Counted from the stretch's first letter, positions 8,442 to 16,766 are shown. The stretch: DNA of 64,000 nt from Planctomycetota bacterium (GCA_018242605.1 JAFEBP010000020.1:62001-126000); one strand, 5' to 3'. The notes: generated by a model not told the origin, from the sequence alone. A program made the numbers and translations.

Positions 8442-8840
8442 TCACTCGACCGTGCAGAGCAGTTCGCCGCCGACTCGCTCCTGGCGGGCCTTACGATCGC
8501 TGAGCACGCCCTTGGGCGTGCTGACGATCGCGATGCCCAGTCCCTGCAACGGGCGGGGCAGCTCATCGACGCCGCGGTATACGCGGCGGCCCGGCTTGCT
8601 TTCGCGGGTGAGCTTGTGCAGCGCGCACTCTCCGGCGGCGCTGTACTTCACCTTGATGTTGATCTTGCCGCTGTGGCCGTCCTCAACGACGTCGAAGCCG
8701 TCGATGTAGCCCTCGTCGCGCAGCACCGCGACAATGCCGCGGCAGACTCTGCTGTTGTTGCAGGTCACGGCCTTGGACTTGTTCCGCACCGCGTTGCGGA
8801 TTCTGGTCAGCATGTCCGCGATTGGGTCGCCGATCGCCAT
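8442..8840 (-). CDS. rpsH: Small ribosomal subunit protein uS8
   Basis: A 132-residue S8. It opens DPIADMLTRIRNAV and closes with GLGIAIVSTPKGVLSDRKAR, GGELLCTVE, both diagnostic. S8 binds helix 21 of 16S rRNA. In E. coli it is the translational repressor of the spc operon; whether it does that here cannot be read from the sequence. Confidence 0.97.
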   Translation of the reverse strand: MAIGDPIADMLTRIRNAVRNKSKAVTCNNSRVCRGIVAVLRDEGYIDGFDVVEDGHSGKINIKVKYSAAGECALHKLTRESKPGRRVYRGVDELPRPLQGLGIAIVSTPKGVLSDRKARQERVGGELLCTVE

Positions 8841-8902
8841 CTTTCGTCCTCGTCTTCCGGGGTAAGTGGGTCTTCTTGAATACCGTTGATGAACTCGCCG
8901 CG

Positions 8903-9088
8903 TTACCAGCTGGCCTTGCGCATGCCGGGGATCTTGCCCTCGAGCGCCAGCTTGCGGAGCATGATGCGGCTGATCCTGAACTTGCGGTAAACGCCGCGGG
9001 CGCGTCCCGTGAGCTGGCAGCGGCGCACGATCCGGCTGCTGAACTTGGGCTTGCGGTTGCTCTTGGCTGTCTGGGCTTTGGTCGCCAT
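8903..9088 (-). CDS. rpsN: Small ribosomal subunit protein uS14, short form without zinc site
   Basis: A 61-residue S14 from the ATG at 9088; an open frame continues upstream to 9211 without similarity to anything. The sequence ends with the classic GKIPGMRKASW. This length and ending belong to the short, usually zinc-binding type. However, the two CxxC pairs are gone: the first reads RCQLTG with a single Cys, and the second reads ISRIML with none. It is therefore a short, zinc-independent S14. Confidence 0.95.
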   Translation of the reverse strand: MATKAQTAKSNRKPKFSSRIVRRCQLTGRARGVYRKFRISRIMLRKLALEGKIPGMRKASW

Positions 9089-9126
9089 AACTGTTGATCC
9101 TCGCGGCGGGGTCTGACTGTGCTGGA

Positions 9127-9846
9127 TTACTTCTGGTCGGGCTTGCGGAAGGGCATCCCCAACTGCTCCAGAACGAACTTGCTCAACTTGGGGTTCGAGT
9201 TGCTGAAGCACACGTTGATGTTCATGCCGTGCGTGAACTGGGCCTCGGCCATGTTGATCTCGGGGAACACGCCCTGCTCGGTCAGGCCCATCGCGTAGTT
9301 GCCCTGCTTGTCGAAGGCCTTGTCGGGAAGGCCGCGGAAGTCCTTGATACGGGGAGTGGCCAGGTTGATGAGCCGATCAAGGAAGTGCCACATGCGGTCA
9401 CGCCGCATGGTGACCATCGCGGCGGTCTCCAAGCCCGAGCGAACCTTGAAGTTCGACACGCTCTTCTTGGCCTTGAGGACCACGGGCTTCTGACCGGTGA
9501 CCTTGACGATGGTGTCCAGGACCTGGCCGCGGACGTGCGGCGGGATCTTGGCGCCCTCGAGGTGGCGGCCCATGTTCACGTTCACCACGATCTTCTCGAT
9601 GCGTGGCTGCTCCATGGGGTTCTTGATGCCGAAGCTCTCGGCGACCTTGCCGCGAACGGCTTCGTCGAAATGGACCTTCAGCCGGGGCGGAACGCGCGGG
9701 CCGCTCTCGACCTCCGCGGCGGCCTCGTGCTTCACGGAAGTCTTCTTGGAGCCCGCGGGGGCGCCCTTCTTGCCTTCCTTGGGAGCGCCCTTGTCCGCGC
9801 CCTGCGGTGGTCCCTTGCCCTGTTTCTTCTGATCTTCCTTCGACAT
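9127..9846 (-). CDS. rplE: Large ribosomal subunit protein uL5 with N-terminal extension
   Basis: A 239-residue L5 against about 180 usually. The core begins near residue 50 (VPPRLKVHFDEAVRGKVAES) and contains NPMEQPRIEKIVVNVNMG, TPRIKDFRGLPDKAFDKQGN and the late YAMGLTEQGVFPEI. The first 50 residues are Lys, Gly, Pro and Ala rich and look disordered. L5 binds 5S rRNA and contacts the P-site tRNA. It sits between rplX and rpsN. Confidence 0.96.
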   Translation of the reverse strand: MSKEDQKKQGKGPPQGADKGAPKEGKKGAPAGSKKTSVKHEAAAEVESGPRVPPRLKVHFDEAVRGKVAESFGIKNPMEQPRIEKIVVNVNMGRHLEGAKIPPHVRGQVLDTIVKVTGQKPVVLKAKKSVSNFKVRSGLETAAMVTMRRDRMWHFLDRLINLATPRIKDFRGLPDKAFDKQGNYAMGLTEQGVFPEINMAEAQFTHGMNINVCFSNSNPKLSKFVLEQLGMPFRKPDQK

Positions 9847-9918
9847 GACGCTTGCTCGCTGTTCTTGAGTGGGTTCTTGCGATCGGCCCGGCGGGGTGAG
9901 CGGCGGACCTGGGGGGCA

Positions 9919-10260
9919 TTACTTGCGGGGGCCGTGGACGACGGAGAGTTCCTTCAGCTCCTTGCCGCCCTTGCGGGCGACGCGGACCTTGCTGCCGTCG
10001 GCCTTGGTCTTGAAACCGACCCGCACGGGCTTGCCGTCGACCACGGGACTGACCTTGCTCGCGTGGAGCGGGGCTTCCTTGGTGATGACGCTGCCCTGGG
10101 GGTTGGTGCGCGAGGGACGGATGTTCTTGGTGCGAAGGTTCAGACCCTTCACGATCACCGTGCCGTCCTTGGTGTTCACGCGGATCACTTCACCGATGGC
10201 GCCCTTCTGGGAGCCGCTTCGGATCATCACCGTGTCGCCTTTTCGTACGTGTGCAGGCAT
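9919..10260 (-). CDS. rplX: Large ribosomal subunit protein uL24
   Basis: A 113-residue L24 with a KOW motif at the N-terminus (VRKGDTVMIRSGSQKGAIGE), followed by the RTKNIRPS and G-S-V-I-TKEAPLHASKV blocks. It is an assembly initiator of the 50S subunit near the exit tunnel. It lies between rplN and rplE. Confidence 0.95.
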   Translation of the reverse strand: MPAHVRKGDTVMIRSGSQKGAIGEVIRVNTKDGTVIVKGLNLRTKNIRPSRTNPQGSVITKEAPLHASKVSPVVDGKPVRVGFKTKADGSKVRVARKGGKELKELSVVHGPRK

Positions 10261-10309
10261 TGTTCTTCTCGCGTTCCTGGTGTTGCTCTGGTGTTCTGCC
10301 GAACTCGCG

Positions 10310-10696
10310 TCAGACGACTTCCGACGCCAGCGACACGATCTTCATGTAGTTGCGGTCGCGCAGCTCGCGGGCCACGGGCCCGAAGATGCGCGTGCCCTTG
10401 GGGTTGCCGTCGTCCTGGATCAGCACGACAGCGTTGCTGTCGAACTTGACGAAGCTGCCGTCGGCGCGGCGGGTGGCCTTGGTCGTCCGGACCACCACGG
10501 CCTTGTGCTTGTCGCCGGGCTTCACGTCGGCGCCGGCCAGGGCCCGCTTGATGGAGACGAAGACGCGGTCGCCCACGCCGGCGGTGCGCCGCGTGAACTT
10601 GCCGCTGGCGGTGGAACCGCCGTACACGCGGATCACATACGCCACCTTCGCCCCCGAGTTGTCCGCCACTTCGCAGCGTGTTTCTTGTTGGATCAT
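10310..10696 (-). CDS. rplN: Large ribosomal subunit protein uL14
   Basis: A 128-residue L14, start at MIQQETRCEVADNSGAKV, which is the family's standard opening. The end GTRIFGPVARELRDRNYMKI is also canonical. The family usually has about 122 residues; a short insertion sits around ASGKFTRRTAG. L14 forms an intersubunit bridge and is the docking site of the silencing factor RsfS. A gap of 122 bases separates it from rpsQ. Confidence 0.97.
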   Translation of the reverse strand: MIQQETRCEVADNSGAKVAYVIRVYGGSTASGKFTRRTAGVGDRVFVSIKRALAGADVKPGDKHKAVVVRTTKATRRADGSFVKFDSNAVVLIQDDGNPKGTRIFGPVARELRDRNYMKIVSLASEVV

Positions 10697-10818
10697 GTCA
10701 ACTGCCCACTTTCACTCTTGCGTACATCTCTGGGGGCCGTTTCTGGGGCCCGGAAAGCTCGTTCACTCTGCCCGCCCGGCCGTTCCGCGGCCGTCACGAG
10801 CGTCTCACACTCGGGCGA

Positions 10819-11151
10819 TCAGCCCTGAATCGTCTTGGCGTCCTTGAGGGCGGCGGCCTGGTCGGCCCGGCTCTCAACGACTCGCACCAGCGTCCATCGC
10901 TTGCTGCGGCTGAGCGGACGGCAGGGAGCGATCTCGACCAAGTCGCCCATGCGGGAAGCGTTCTTCTCGTCATGGACCTGGAGGATGCTCCGCTGACGCA
11001 CGTACTTGCCGTACTTGGGGTGCTGCGTGAGGAAACTCACCACCACCCGGCGCGTCTGCGGACGACCGTCGGACTCGACCACGCCCTGGCGCGTGCCGGA
11101 GAGGCCACCGGCCTGCTTCACCGCAATCTTCTTCTTGATCGAAACTGCCAT
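10819..11151 (-). CDS. rpsQ: Small ribosomal subunit protein uS17
   Basis: A 110-residue S17, longer than the usual 80-90 by a C-terminal helix (ADQAAALKDAKTIQG). The OB-fold core shows GTRQGVVESDGRPQTRRVVV, KYGKYVRQRSILQVHDEKN and MGDLVEIAPCRPLSRSKRW. It is a primary 16S rRNA binder and lies between rpmC and rplN. Confidence 0.95.
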   Translation of the reverse strand: MAVSIKKKIAVKQAGGLSGTRQGVVESDGRPQTRRVVVSFLTQHPKYGKYVRQRSILQVHDEKNASRMGDLVEIAPCRPLSRSKRWTLVRVVESRADQAAALKDAKTIQG

Positions 11152-11224
11152 CTGGTGCTTCCTTGTGGGGGCTTGCGGCCCCGCGGCTCACAGCAACCCG
11201 AATCGTTCTTGCTCGACGCCCGAT

Positions 11225-11422
11225 TTACGCCTTGGCCAACAAACGCTTGCGCTGCTCGGTCAGCAGGCGGGCGATGTCCTTGCGGACCTTGCCGAACTTC
11301 GAGGTATCCTCGACCTTCTCGGTCACGGTCTGGCTGCGCAGGTCGTAGAGATCGTTGCGGAGCTTGGCCAGCTCCAACTTGATCTCCTCGTCTCGCATCG
11401 CCTTCACTTCTTTGCCGGTCAT
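11225..11422 (-). CDS. rpmC: Large ribosomal subunit protein uL29
   Basis: A 65-residue two-helix protein, normal length. It starts MTGKEVKAMRDEEIKLELAK and ends with the KVRKDIARLLTEQRKR signature of L29. It sits at the exit tunnel, where trigger factor and SRP bind. Order rplP-rpmC-rpsQ is standard. Confidence 0.94.
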   Translation of the reverse strand: MTGKEVKAMRDEEIKLELAKLRNDLYDLRSQTVTEKVEDTSKFGKVRKDIARLLTEQRKRLLAKA

Positions 11423-11493
11423 CGCATCTGCTCCAAGTCTGCTGTTTCAACTCGAGGGCCCGGAGGGCGGCCCGTTCATTCAGTCACGCTCTA

Positions 11494-11913
11494 TCACACC
11501 CGCAGGCGGCGGCCGACGAAGCGGCACCGTACGGGCATTTTCATCGCGGCGCGAAGCAGCGCCAGTTTCGCCGTCGGCTCGGGCACGCCGGCGATCTCGA
11601 AGAGCATCGTGCCGGGCTTCACACGCGCCGCCCAGTACTCCACCTCGGCCTTGCCCGTACCCATTCGCGTTTCCAGCGGCTTCTTGCTGATGGGCTTGTC
11701 GGGGAAGACGCGGATGAAGAGCTTGCCTTCGCGCTTCAGGTAGTGCTGGCAGGAAATACGGCCGGCCTCGAGCACCTGACCGCTGACCCAGGCGCCCTCG
11801 AGGGCCTGCAGCCCGTAGTCGCCGAAGGCCACGTAGTTGCCCTTGGTCGCCTTGCGGGGGCGGACCCTCCGCTGCTCCTTGCGGTACTTCACTCTTTTGG
11901 GCATCAGCGCCAT
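11494..11913 (-). CDS. rplP: Large ribosomal subunit protein uL16
   Basis: A 139-residue L16. It has MPKRVKYRKEQR, FGDYGLQALEGAWVSGQVLE and RVKPGTMLFEIAGVPE, the standard landmarks. The match is complete through the C-terminal RCRFVGRRLRV. It helps to position A-site tRNA. A second in-frame ATG at 11904 is also possible as a start. Confidence 0.97.
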   Translation of the reverse strand: MALMPKRVKYRKEQRRVRPRKATKGNYVAFGDYGLQALEGAWVSGQVLEAGRISCQHYLKREGKLFIRVFPDKPISKKPLETRMGTGKAEVEYWAARVKPGTMLFEIAGVPEPTAKLALLRAAMKMPVRCRFVGRRLRV

Positions 11914-12011
11914 GCTTGTGCTCCAGTCTCAACCGGCGAGCCGCCGGACAAACTTGCTTGGTTACTACCGACTCTGGTCCAACACCTCGCGGCCGGGGGG
12001 CCGCGACCTTA

Positions 12012-12713
12012 TCACATGCGACCGCGGGCACGGGCCCGACCGCCCGCCGCGTTGGACGTGTTCTCGTCCGCCGCGGTGGAGTACATTCCCTTGTAGACCC
12101 ACACCTTGCACCCGATGGCGCCGTAGGTGGTGAAGGCCTCCGCGAATCCGTACTCGACCTGCGCCTGCAGCGTCGAGAGGGGCAGCGAGCCCAGGCGGAT
12201 GTCGAGGGTGCGGCTCATTTCGGCACCGCCCAGGCGGCCGCTGATCTGGATCTTCACGCCCTTGGCGCCCGCGGCCATCGCCGCTTCGCACTTCATCTTC
12301 ACGACGCGCCGGAACGAGGCACGCTTGGCGAGCTGCTCGCAGACGCTCTCGCCGATCAGCTGGGCGTCCAGGTCGGCGTTCTTGATCTCGATGATCGAGA
12401 TCGCGACCTTGCGGCCCGTCATGTACTGCAGTTCCTCGGTCATGCGCTCAACCTCGGCGCCCTTGGGGCCGATGACCAGGCCCGGGCGGGCGGTCTTGAT
12501 GATGACCTTCAGCTCCTCGCGGGTCCGCTCGATGTGGATGTCGGACACCGCGGCGTTGGGGGGCCGGCGGTTCAGGCGCTTGTCGAGCCACTTGCGGATC
12601 TTCTCGTCCTCGACGAGCAGTTCACCGTACAACGCCTTGGGCGCGTACCAGCGGCTGCGGTGGGCCTCGGTGATCCCGAGTCGGAGTCCGAATGGATGTG
12701 TCTTCTGTCCCAT
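12012..12713 (-). CDS. rpsC: Small ribosomal subunit protein uS3
   Basis: A 233-residue S3 from the ATG at 12713 (MGQKTHPFGLRLGITEAHRS), the canonical opening; an upstream in-frame ATG at 12758 adds 15 non-conserved residues. The KH domain (RPGLVIGPKGAEVERMTEEL) and the C-terminal GRLGGAEMSRT stretch are clear. S3 sits at the mRNA entry and has helicase activity with S4 and S5. Confidence 0.97.
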   Translation of the reverse strand: MGQKTHPFGLRLGITEAHRSRWYAPKALYGELLVEDEKIRKWLDKRLNRRPPNAAVSDIHIERTREELKVIIKTARPGLVIGPKGAEVERMTEELQYMTGRKVAISIIEIKNADLDAQLIGESVCEQLAKRASFRRVVKMKCEAAMAAGAKGVKIQISGRLGGAEMSRTLDIRLGSLPLSTLQAQVEYGFAEAFTTYGAIGCKVWVYKGMYSTAADENTSNAAGGRARARGRM

Positions 12714-12801
12714 GCGTCGTATCCCTTGCGTCGTCGCCTGCCGCTCGCAGCGGCCCAAGTTTCTGATTCGCTACCGACTCCAGTGTTCGTTGCGGTCCGG
12801 A

Positions 12802-13356
12802 TCAGCCGGGCCGGCGCCGCTCCTCGACGGAGACGGTGATGTGTGACAGCGGCTTGAGAATCGCGTGCGCCCGGCCGCGATCCTTCTGGTGGAACCGCTT
12901 GAGCTTTTGAGCCCCGTCCACGCGGCTGTCGCACACGTAGAGGCTGGTCTCGTCGGCCTCGGCCTGCTGCGCATCAGCGATCGCCGCCGCGAGACACTTC
13001 TTGATGTTCAGCGCCGCCCGCTTGGGCGTGAAGGAGAGAAGGTTCAGCGCCTGGTCCACGCTCTTGCCGCGGATGAGGTCGGTGAGCAACTTGGCCTTGC
13101 GGGGGCTGCCGCGGTGGCTCACGACCCGGCTCTGGAACACGCAGATGTCCTTGGGAGCAAGACCGAGACCCTTGGCGAGCTGGGCGATGTACGCCGGCTT
13201 GCAGCGGGGGTGATCGCTGCCGCGCATCCAGTTGCCCAGCGCGGCGGCGGCGTCATCGGCGCGGAGGCCGGTCTCGACCAGCGTCGCGGCCAGGTCCGCG
13301 GGGTTGATCTTCGCGGCCTCGATGGCCTTCTTGAGTTTCGTGGGTGAGATCTTCAC
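12802..13356 (-). CDS. rplV: Large ribosomal subunit protein uL22 with HTH-like N-terminal domain
   Basis: A 184-residue L22 against about 110 usually. The L22 core starts near residue 73 (FQSRVVSHRGSPRKAKLLTD) and continues through LIRGKSVDQALNLLSFTPKR to the end. The first 70 residues are extra. They are predicted helical and include LGNWMRGSDHPRCKPAYIAQ followed by LAKGLGLAPKDI, which resembles the last helices of XRE-type helix-turn-helix domains. The start is a GTG at 13356 with an AAGGA site eight bases upstream, so the extension is very probably translated. L22 lines the exit tunnel. It lies between rpsS and rpsC. Confidence 0.93.
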   Translation of the reverse strand: MKISPTKLKKAIEAAKINPADLAATLVETGLRADDAAAALGNWMRGSDHPRCKPAYIAQLAKGLGLAPKDICVFQSRVVSHRGSPRKAKLLTDLIRGKSVDQALNLLSFTPKRAALNIKKCLAAAIADAQQAEADETSLYVCDSRVDGAQKLKRFHQKDRGRAHAILKPLSHITVSVEERRRPG

Positions 13357-13364
13357 GGGTGCGT

Positions 13365-13369
13365 TCCTT
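13365..13369 (-). promoter_or_regulatory. Shine-Dalgarno site fixing the GTG start of rplV
   Basis: AAGGA on the minus strand, eight bases before the GTG at 13356. It supports translation of the long N-terminal extension of L22 and argues against a start near the conserved core. Confidence 0.75.
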
Positions 13370-13414
13370 GCGGACTGCCAAACTACTGAATACTGCCAGA
13401 CTCCACGCTCTTGG

Positions 13415-13732
13415 TTACTTCTTCGGGGCCGGCGCCGGCGAGCCGGAGCTGTCGCCGCCCTCGATACCTTCCTTCTTGTTCGTGTGACCGCGGAAGGTGC
13501 GGCTGTGACTGAACTCGCCGAGCTTGTGGCCCACCATGTCTTCGGTCACGAACACCGGCAGGAAGGCGCGGCCGTTGTGCACGTTGAACGTGTGCCCCAC
13601 GAACTCGGGCACGATCGTGCAGCGCCGGGCCCACGTCTTGATGGGCTCCTTGCGACGCACCTGATTCAGCTTCTCCACCTTGCGGAAGAGGCTTTCAACG
13701 ACAAACGGACCTTTCTTGAGGCTGCGTCCCAT
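13415..13732 (-). CDS. rpsS: Small ribosomal subunit protein uS19
   Basis: A 105-residue S19. It begins MGRSLKKGPFVVESLFRKVE and contains WARRCTIVPEFVGHTFNVHN and HKLGEFSHSRTFRGHT, all diagnostic. About 15 extra residues follow the core (GGDSSGSPAPAPKK). S19 contacts the 30S head and the A-site finger. A 115-base gap separates it from rplB. Confidence 0.97.
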   Translation of the reverse strand: MGRSLKKGPFVVESLFRKVEKLNQVRRKEPIKTWARRCTIVPEFVGHTFNVHNGRAFLPVFVTEDMVGHKLGEFSHSRTFRGHTNKKEGIEGGDSSGSPAPAPKK

Positions 13733-13847
13733 GATGCGTGTTTCCTGTAATCAGTGCTGAGTTCGAAGTGCCGTGTAGGGTGTTGAAGTTGACTTGCTGA
13801 ACGTGTCTTGAACCGAGTTGCGAATCGCCGGTACCGATCACCGGGGT

Positions 13848-14705
13848 TTAGTGCTTCTGGCCGTACCGCTTGCTGACGCGGCGGCGAACAATCAACTTGG
13901 CGCTGGCCTTGCGCGGGTTGCGGGTGTTGCCGCCCTTGGAGTGCACGCCCGTGGGGCCGCACGGGGGACGGTTGCCCTTGCTGCGGCCGCTGCCGCCGCC
14001 CAGCGGGTGGGCGTGGTGGCTTTTGGCGACGCCGCGGGTGATCGGGCGGACGCCCATCAGGCGGGAAAGGCCGGCCTTGCCCAGCTGACGCAGGCGGTGA
14101 TCGCCGTTGCCGACCTGGCCGACAGTGGCGCGGCACGAGATCGGCACACGACGGACTTCGCCGCTGGGCAGTGAGAGGGTCGCGTAGTCGCCTTCCTTGT
14201 TGCTCAGTTTCGCGTAAGTGCCCGCCGAGCGGCACATCTGGGCGCCCTGGCCGGGGATCAGCTCGACGCAGTGCACGTCAAGGCCGGTAGGGATGTCCGC
14301 CAGACGCATGCAGTTGCCCACGGATGGCTCGACGGGGCCGGAGGTCGAAGTGACGATCGTCATGCCGTCCTTGATGCCCATCGGAGCGATGATGTATCGC
14401 TTTTCGCCGTTGGCGTACTGCACCAGGGCGATGTGGCAGGAGCGGTTGGGATCGTACTCGACGCCGATGACCTTGCCCTCGACGCCTTCCAGGTTGCGAC
14501 GCTTGAAGTCCACCAGGCGGTACATCTGCTTCACGCCGCCGCCGATGCCGCGGGAGGTGATCTTGCCGCTGTGATTGCGTCCACCGGTCTTGGGCAGCGG
14601 GGCCAGCAGGGACTTCTCGGGCCGCTTCTTGGTCACTTCAACGTGCATGTTGACCGACGCGTTGCGGCGGCCTGCGCTCGTCTTCTTGTAGATGCGGATG
14701 GGCAT
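13848..14705 (-). CDS. rplB: Large ribosomal subunit protein uL2
   Basis: A 285-residue L2, near the usual 275. It has GRNHSGKITSRGIGGGVKQM, then GAQMCRSAGTYAKLSNKEGD, and the peptidyl-transferase-proximal loop ending MGVRPITRGVAKSHHAHPLG. In the last stretch the catalysis-linked histidine (GVAMNPVDHPHGGG in E. coli) region is altered to GVAKSHHAHPLGGGSGR, still with histidines. The C-terminus is RRRVSKRYGQKH. Confidence 0.97.
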   Translation of the reverse strand: MPIRIYKKTSAGRRNASVNMHVEVTKKRPEKSLLAPLPKTGGRNHSGKITSRGIGGGVKQMYRLVDFKRRNLEGVEGKVIGVEYDPNRSCHIALVQYANGEKRYIIAPMGIKDGMTIVTSTSGPVEPSVGNCMRLADIPTGLDVHCVELIPGQGAQMCRSAGTYAKLSNKEGDYATLSLPSGEVRRVPISCRATVGQVGNGDHRLRQLGKAGLSRLMGVRPITRGVAKSHHAHPLGGGSGRSKGNRPPCGPTGVHSKGGNTRNPRKASAKLIVRRRVSKRYGQKH

Positions 14706-14749
14706 GATTCTTTTCCTGGCGTCTGTGTGCAGAAACTAAGTTCGCGGCG

Positions 14750-15040
14750 TCAGAACAACTCGATGGAATCCTCGGGGTGAAGGCGGACCACGGCGACCTT
14801 GGTCAGGGCGCCGGCGACGACGCCGAACCGCAGGCGGCGGGCGCGGGCCTGGTGAACCTTCGTGTTCACGCCGACGACGCGGACCTTGTAGATCTTCTGG
14901 ATCGCGTCCTTGATCTCGGTCTTGCTCGCGCGGGGGTCCACGTCGAACGTGTAGCGCTTCTGCTCGTTCATCGCGAACGTGCTCTTCTCCGACAGACGCG
15001 GGCGCTTGACAATGTACTCGGGGGCGACATTAGCGCTCAT
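14750..15040 (-). CDS. rplW: Large ribosomal subunit protein uL23
   Basis: A 96-residue L23. The core is recognised by RPRLSEKSTFAMNEQKRYTF, DPRASKTEIKDAIQKIYKV and the following VVGVNTKVHQARARR. L23 is the docking site for trigger factor at the exit tunnel. Its ATG overlaps the last base of the rplD stop (TAATG), so the two are translationally coupled. Confidence 0.96.
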   Translation of the reverse strand: MSANVAPEYIVKRPRLSEKSTFAMNEQKRYTFDVDPRASKTEIKDAIQKIYKVRVVGVNTKVHQARARRLRFGVVAGALTKVAVVRLHPEDSIELF

Positions 15041-15741
15041 TACTTCGTCTCCTTCTTGGCGGCCTCACGGCCCATGGGGCTCACCTTCGCGGCCTTGCCG
15101 GTCTGGGAGGACGGACCATTCAGCCACGCCTCCAGCTCGGCCCGGCCGATGACCAGGTAGCGGTGGTTGAGCATGTTGAAGCAGTTCAACTGGTCGCAGC
15201 GGATCAGCGTCGCCTCGGAGACGTTGCGCCCGGAGAGCAGCGCGTTCTGGCTGGCCTGATCGTTCAGGGGAAGCGCGACCAGCGCGGAGCGGTCGGCCTT
15301 CACGGCCGCAAGGAACTGCTCGAACGCCTTGGTCTTGGGCTGGTCGAACGCGATGGAGTCCACCACGCGGACCTCGTTGTCCACGAGCTTGGCCAGCAAC
15401 GCGTTGCGGTTGGCCTTGCGGCGCATCTTCTTGGGCATGTCGAGGCGATAGTCCTCGCGCTCGCGCTTCTTGCTGTGGCCGTGGCCACCGCCCTTGAAGA
15501 GGTTGACCTTGCGGTCACCGTGGCGGGCGTTGCCGGTGCCCTTCTGTTTGTAAATCTTCCGCGTCGAACCTTCCACTTCCTGGCGGTTGCGCGTGCGTGC
15601 GGAACCCTGCCGCTGGTTTGCATGGTACATGACGTACGCCTGCTTCACCAGTGAAGGGTTCACTTCGCCTCCCAATGAGGCGGCATCGATCTTGATCTGG
15701 GCGACCTGAGTGCCCTGCATGTTGTAGACGGGGACATCCAT
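15040..15741 (-). CDS. rplD: Large ribosomal subunit protein uL4
   Basis: A 233-residue L4 of normal size, starting MDVPVYNMQGTQVAQIKIDA. The tunnel loop reads GSARTRNRQEVEGSTRKIYK then QKGTGNARHGDRKVNLFKGG, with a histidine-rich GGHGHSKKRERED stretch. In E. coli L4 represses its own S10 operon through the leader RNA. In this window an unusual 341-base gap with hairpins lies just upstream of this gene. Confidence 0.96.
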   Translation of the reverse strand: MDVPVYNMQGTQVAQIKIDAASLGGEVNPSLVKQAYVMYHANQRQGSARTRNRQEVEGSTRKIYKQKGTGNARHGDRKVNLFKGGGHGHSKKREREDYRLDMPKKMRRKANRNALLAKLVDNEVRVVDSIAFDQPKTKAFEQFLAAVKADRSALVALPLNDQASQNALLSGRNVSEATLIRCDQLNCFNMLNHRYLVIGRAELEAWLNGPSSQTGKAAKVSPMGREAAKKETK

Positions 15742-16082
15742 CTGTCTTTACCTCGCCTGACGCCTGGTGCCCGCGCGGTCGACATGCAACCGTTCGGGAC
15801 ACGCTCACTTGCCTATCCGTCCGTCTCCCAATCCCCGGCCGTTTCGGGGGCGGCGCTGGCTTGAAGCCAACGCCGGGGAGAGGATCGGACTCGACTCGGC
15901 TGTCCGTTCCTTCGCCACGGGACTACGCCCGGAGCGATCTTTGCTTGTCTTCGTCCAGTGGTTTCCATCCCGTACGCACGGGATCAGACCTTCCGGACCC
16001 GCCGACCGCTCGTTTCGCCGCGGCCGACAGAGTGTTCACCAACCACCGGCCCCTCGGCCGCGATACAGACCTTCAACCCACA
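15742..16082. other. Structured noncoding gap between rplC and rplD
   Basis: 341 bases without a plausible gene inside an otherwise tight ribosomal operon. Three inverted repeats are visible: 15833-15849 (CCCCG / CGGGG), 15851-15875 (about 10 paired bases with one mismatch and a 3-base loop) and 15967-15984 (ATCCCGT / ACGGGAT, 4-base loop). I found no clear promoter. None of the hairpins is followed by a U-run on the minus strand. It could be an r-protein-binding leader, a processing site, or decaying sequence. Confidence 0.6.
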
Positions 16083-16766
16083 TTACTTCGCTGCCAACTT
16101 CTTGGCCTTGCTCTTGTACAGACGGACCGACGGGCGAACCTCGACCAGACCGGAGTTGGCGCCCGGAACGGGGCCCTTGACCATGATCAGGTTGCGATCG
16201 GCGTCGATGCTGACGATATCCAGATTACGGACCGTGACTCGCTCGGCGCCCATGTGGCCCGGCATGCGCTTACCCTTTTTGAGGCCGCCGCCGAAACCAC
16301 GGTTCGAGCACAGACCGCCGATCGAGCCGGGCGCGCGGTGCTTGCGTTCAGTGCCGTGCGACGCGAACATGCCCTTGAAGTGGTGCCGCTTCATAACACC
16401 CGCGAAGCCCTTGCCCTTGCTGGTGCCGACGACGTCGACGAACATCTTGCCGTCAAGATCTTTAACGGTAAGGGCCTGGCCGAGCGAGTAGTTCTTGGCT
16501 TCCTCGGGGGTCACGCGGAACTCGCGATGGTGCCGCTTGGGCGTCGTGCCCGCCTTGAAGTCGTGCGCGATCAGCGGGATGGTCGAGTTCTTCGGACGAA
16601 CCTCGCCGAAGCCGATCTGAACCGCCGCGTACCCATCCTTCTCGGCGGTCCGCAACTGCGTGATGACGCAGGGGCCGGCCTCGATGACGGTCACGGGCAC
16701 AGAGACACCGGCGTCCGTGTAGACGCGAGTCATCCCGATTTTCTTTCCCAGCAGTGACATGCCCAT
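16083..16766 (-). CDS. rplC: Large ribosomal subunit protein uL3
   Basis: A 227-residue L3. I use the ATG at 16766 (MGMSLLGKKIGMTRVYTDAG) because AAGGA lies seven bases upstream. Landmarks are VIEAGPCVITQLRTAEKDGY, the GTSKGKGFAGVMKRHHFKGM stretch, and GSIGG..NRGFGGGLKKGKR near the methylated glutamine region. L3 is an assembly initiator of the 50S subunit. A strong intrinsic terminator sits between this gene and rpsJ. Confidence 0.97.
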   Translation of the reverse strand: MGMSLLGKKIGMTRVYTDAGVSVPVTVIEAGPCVITQLRTAEKDGYAAVQIGFGEVRPKNSTIPLIAHDFKAGTTPKRHHREFRVTPEEAKNYSLGQALTVKDLDGKMFVDVVGTSKGKGFAGVMKRHHFKGMFASHGTERKHRAPGSIGGLCSNRGFGGGLKKGKRMPGHMGAERVTVRNLDIVSIDADRNLIMVKGPVPGANSGLVEVRPSVRLYKSKAKKLAAK

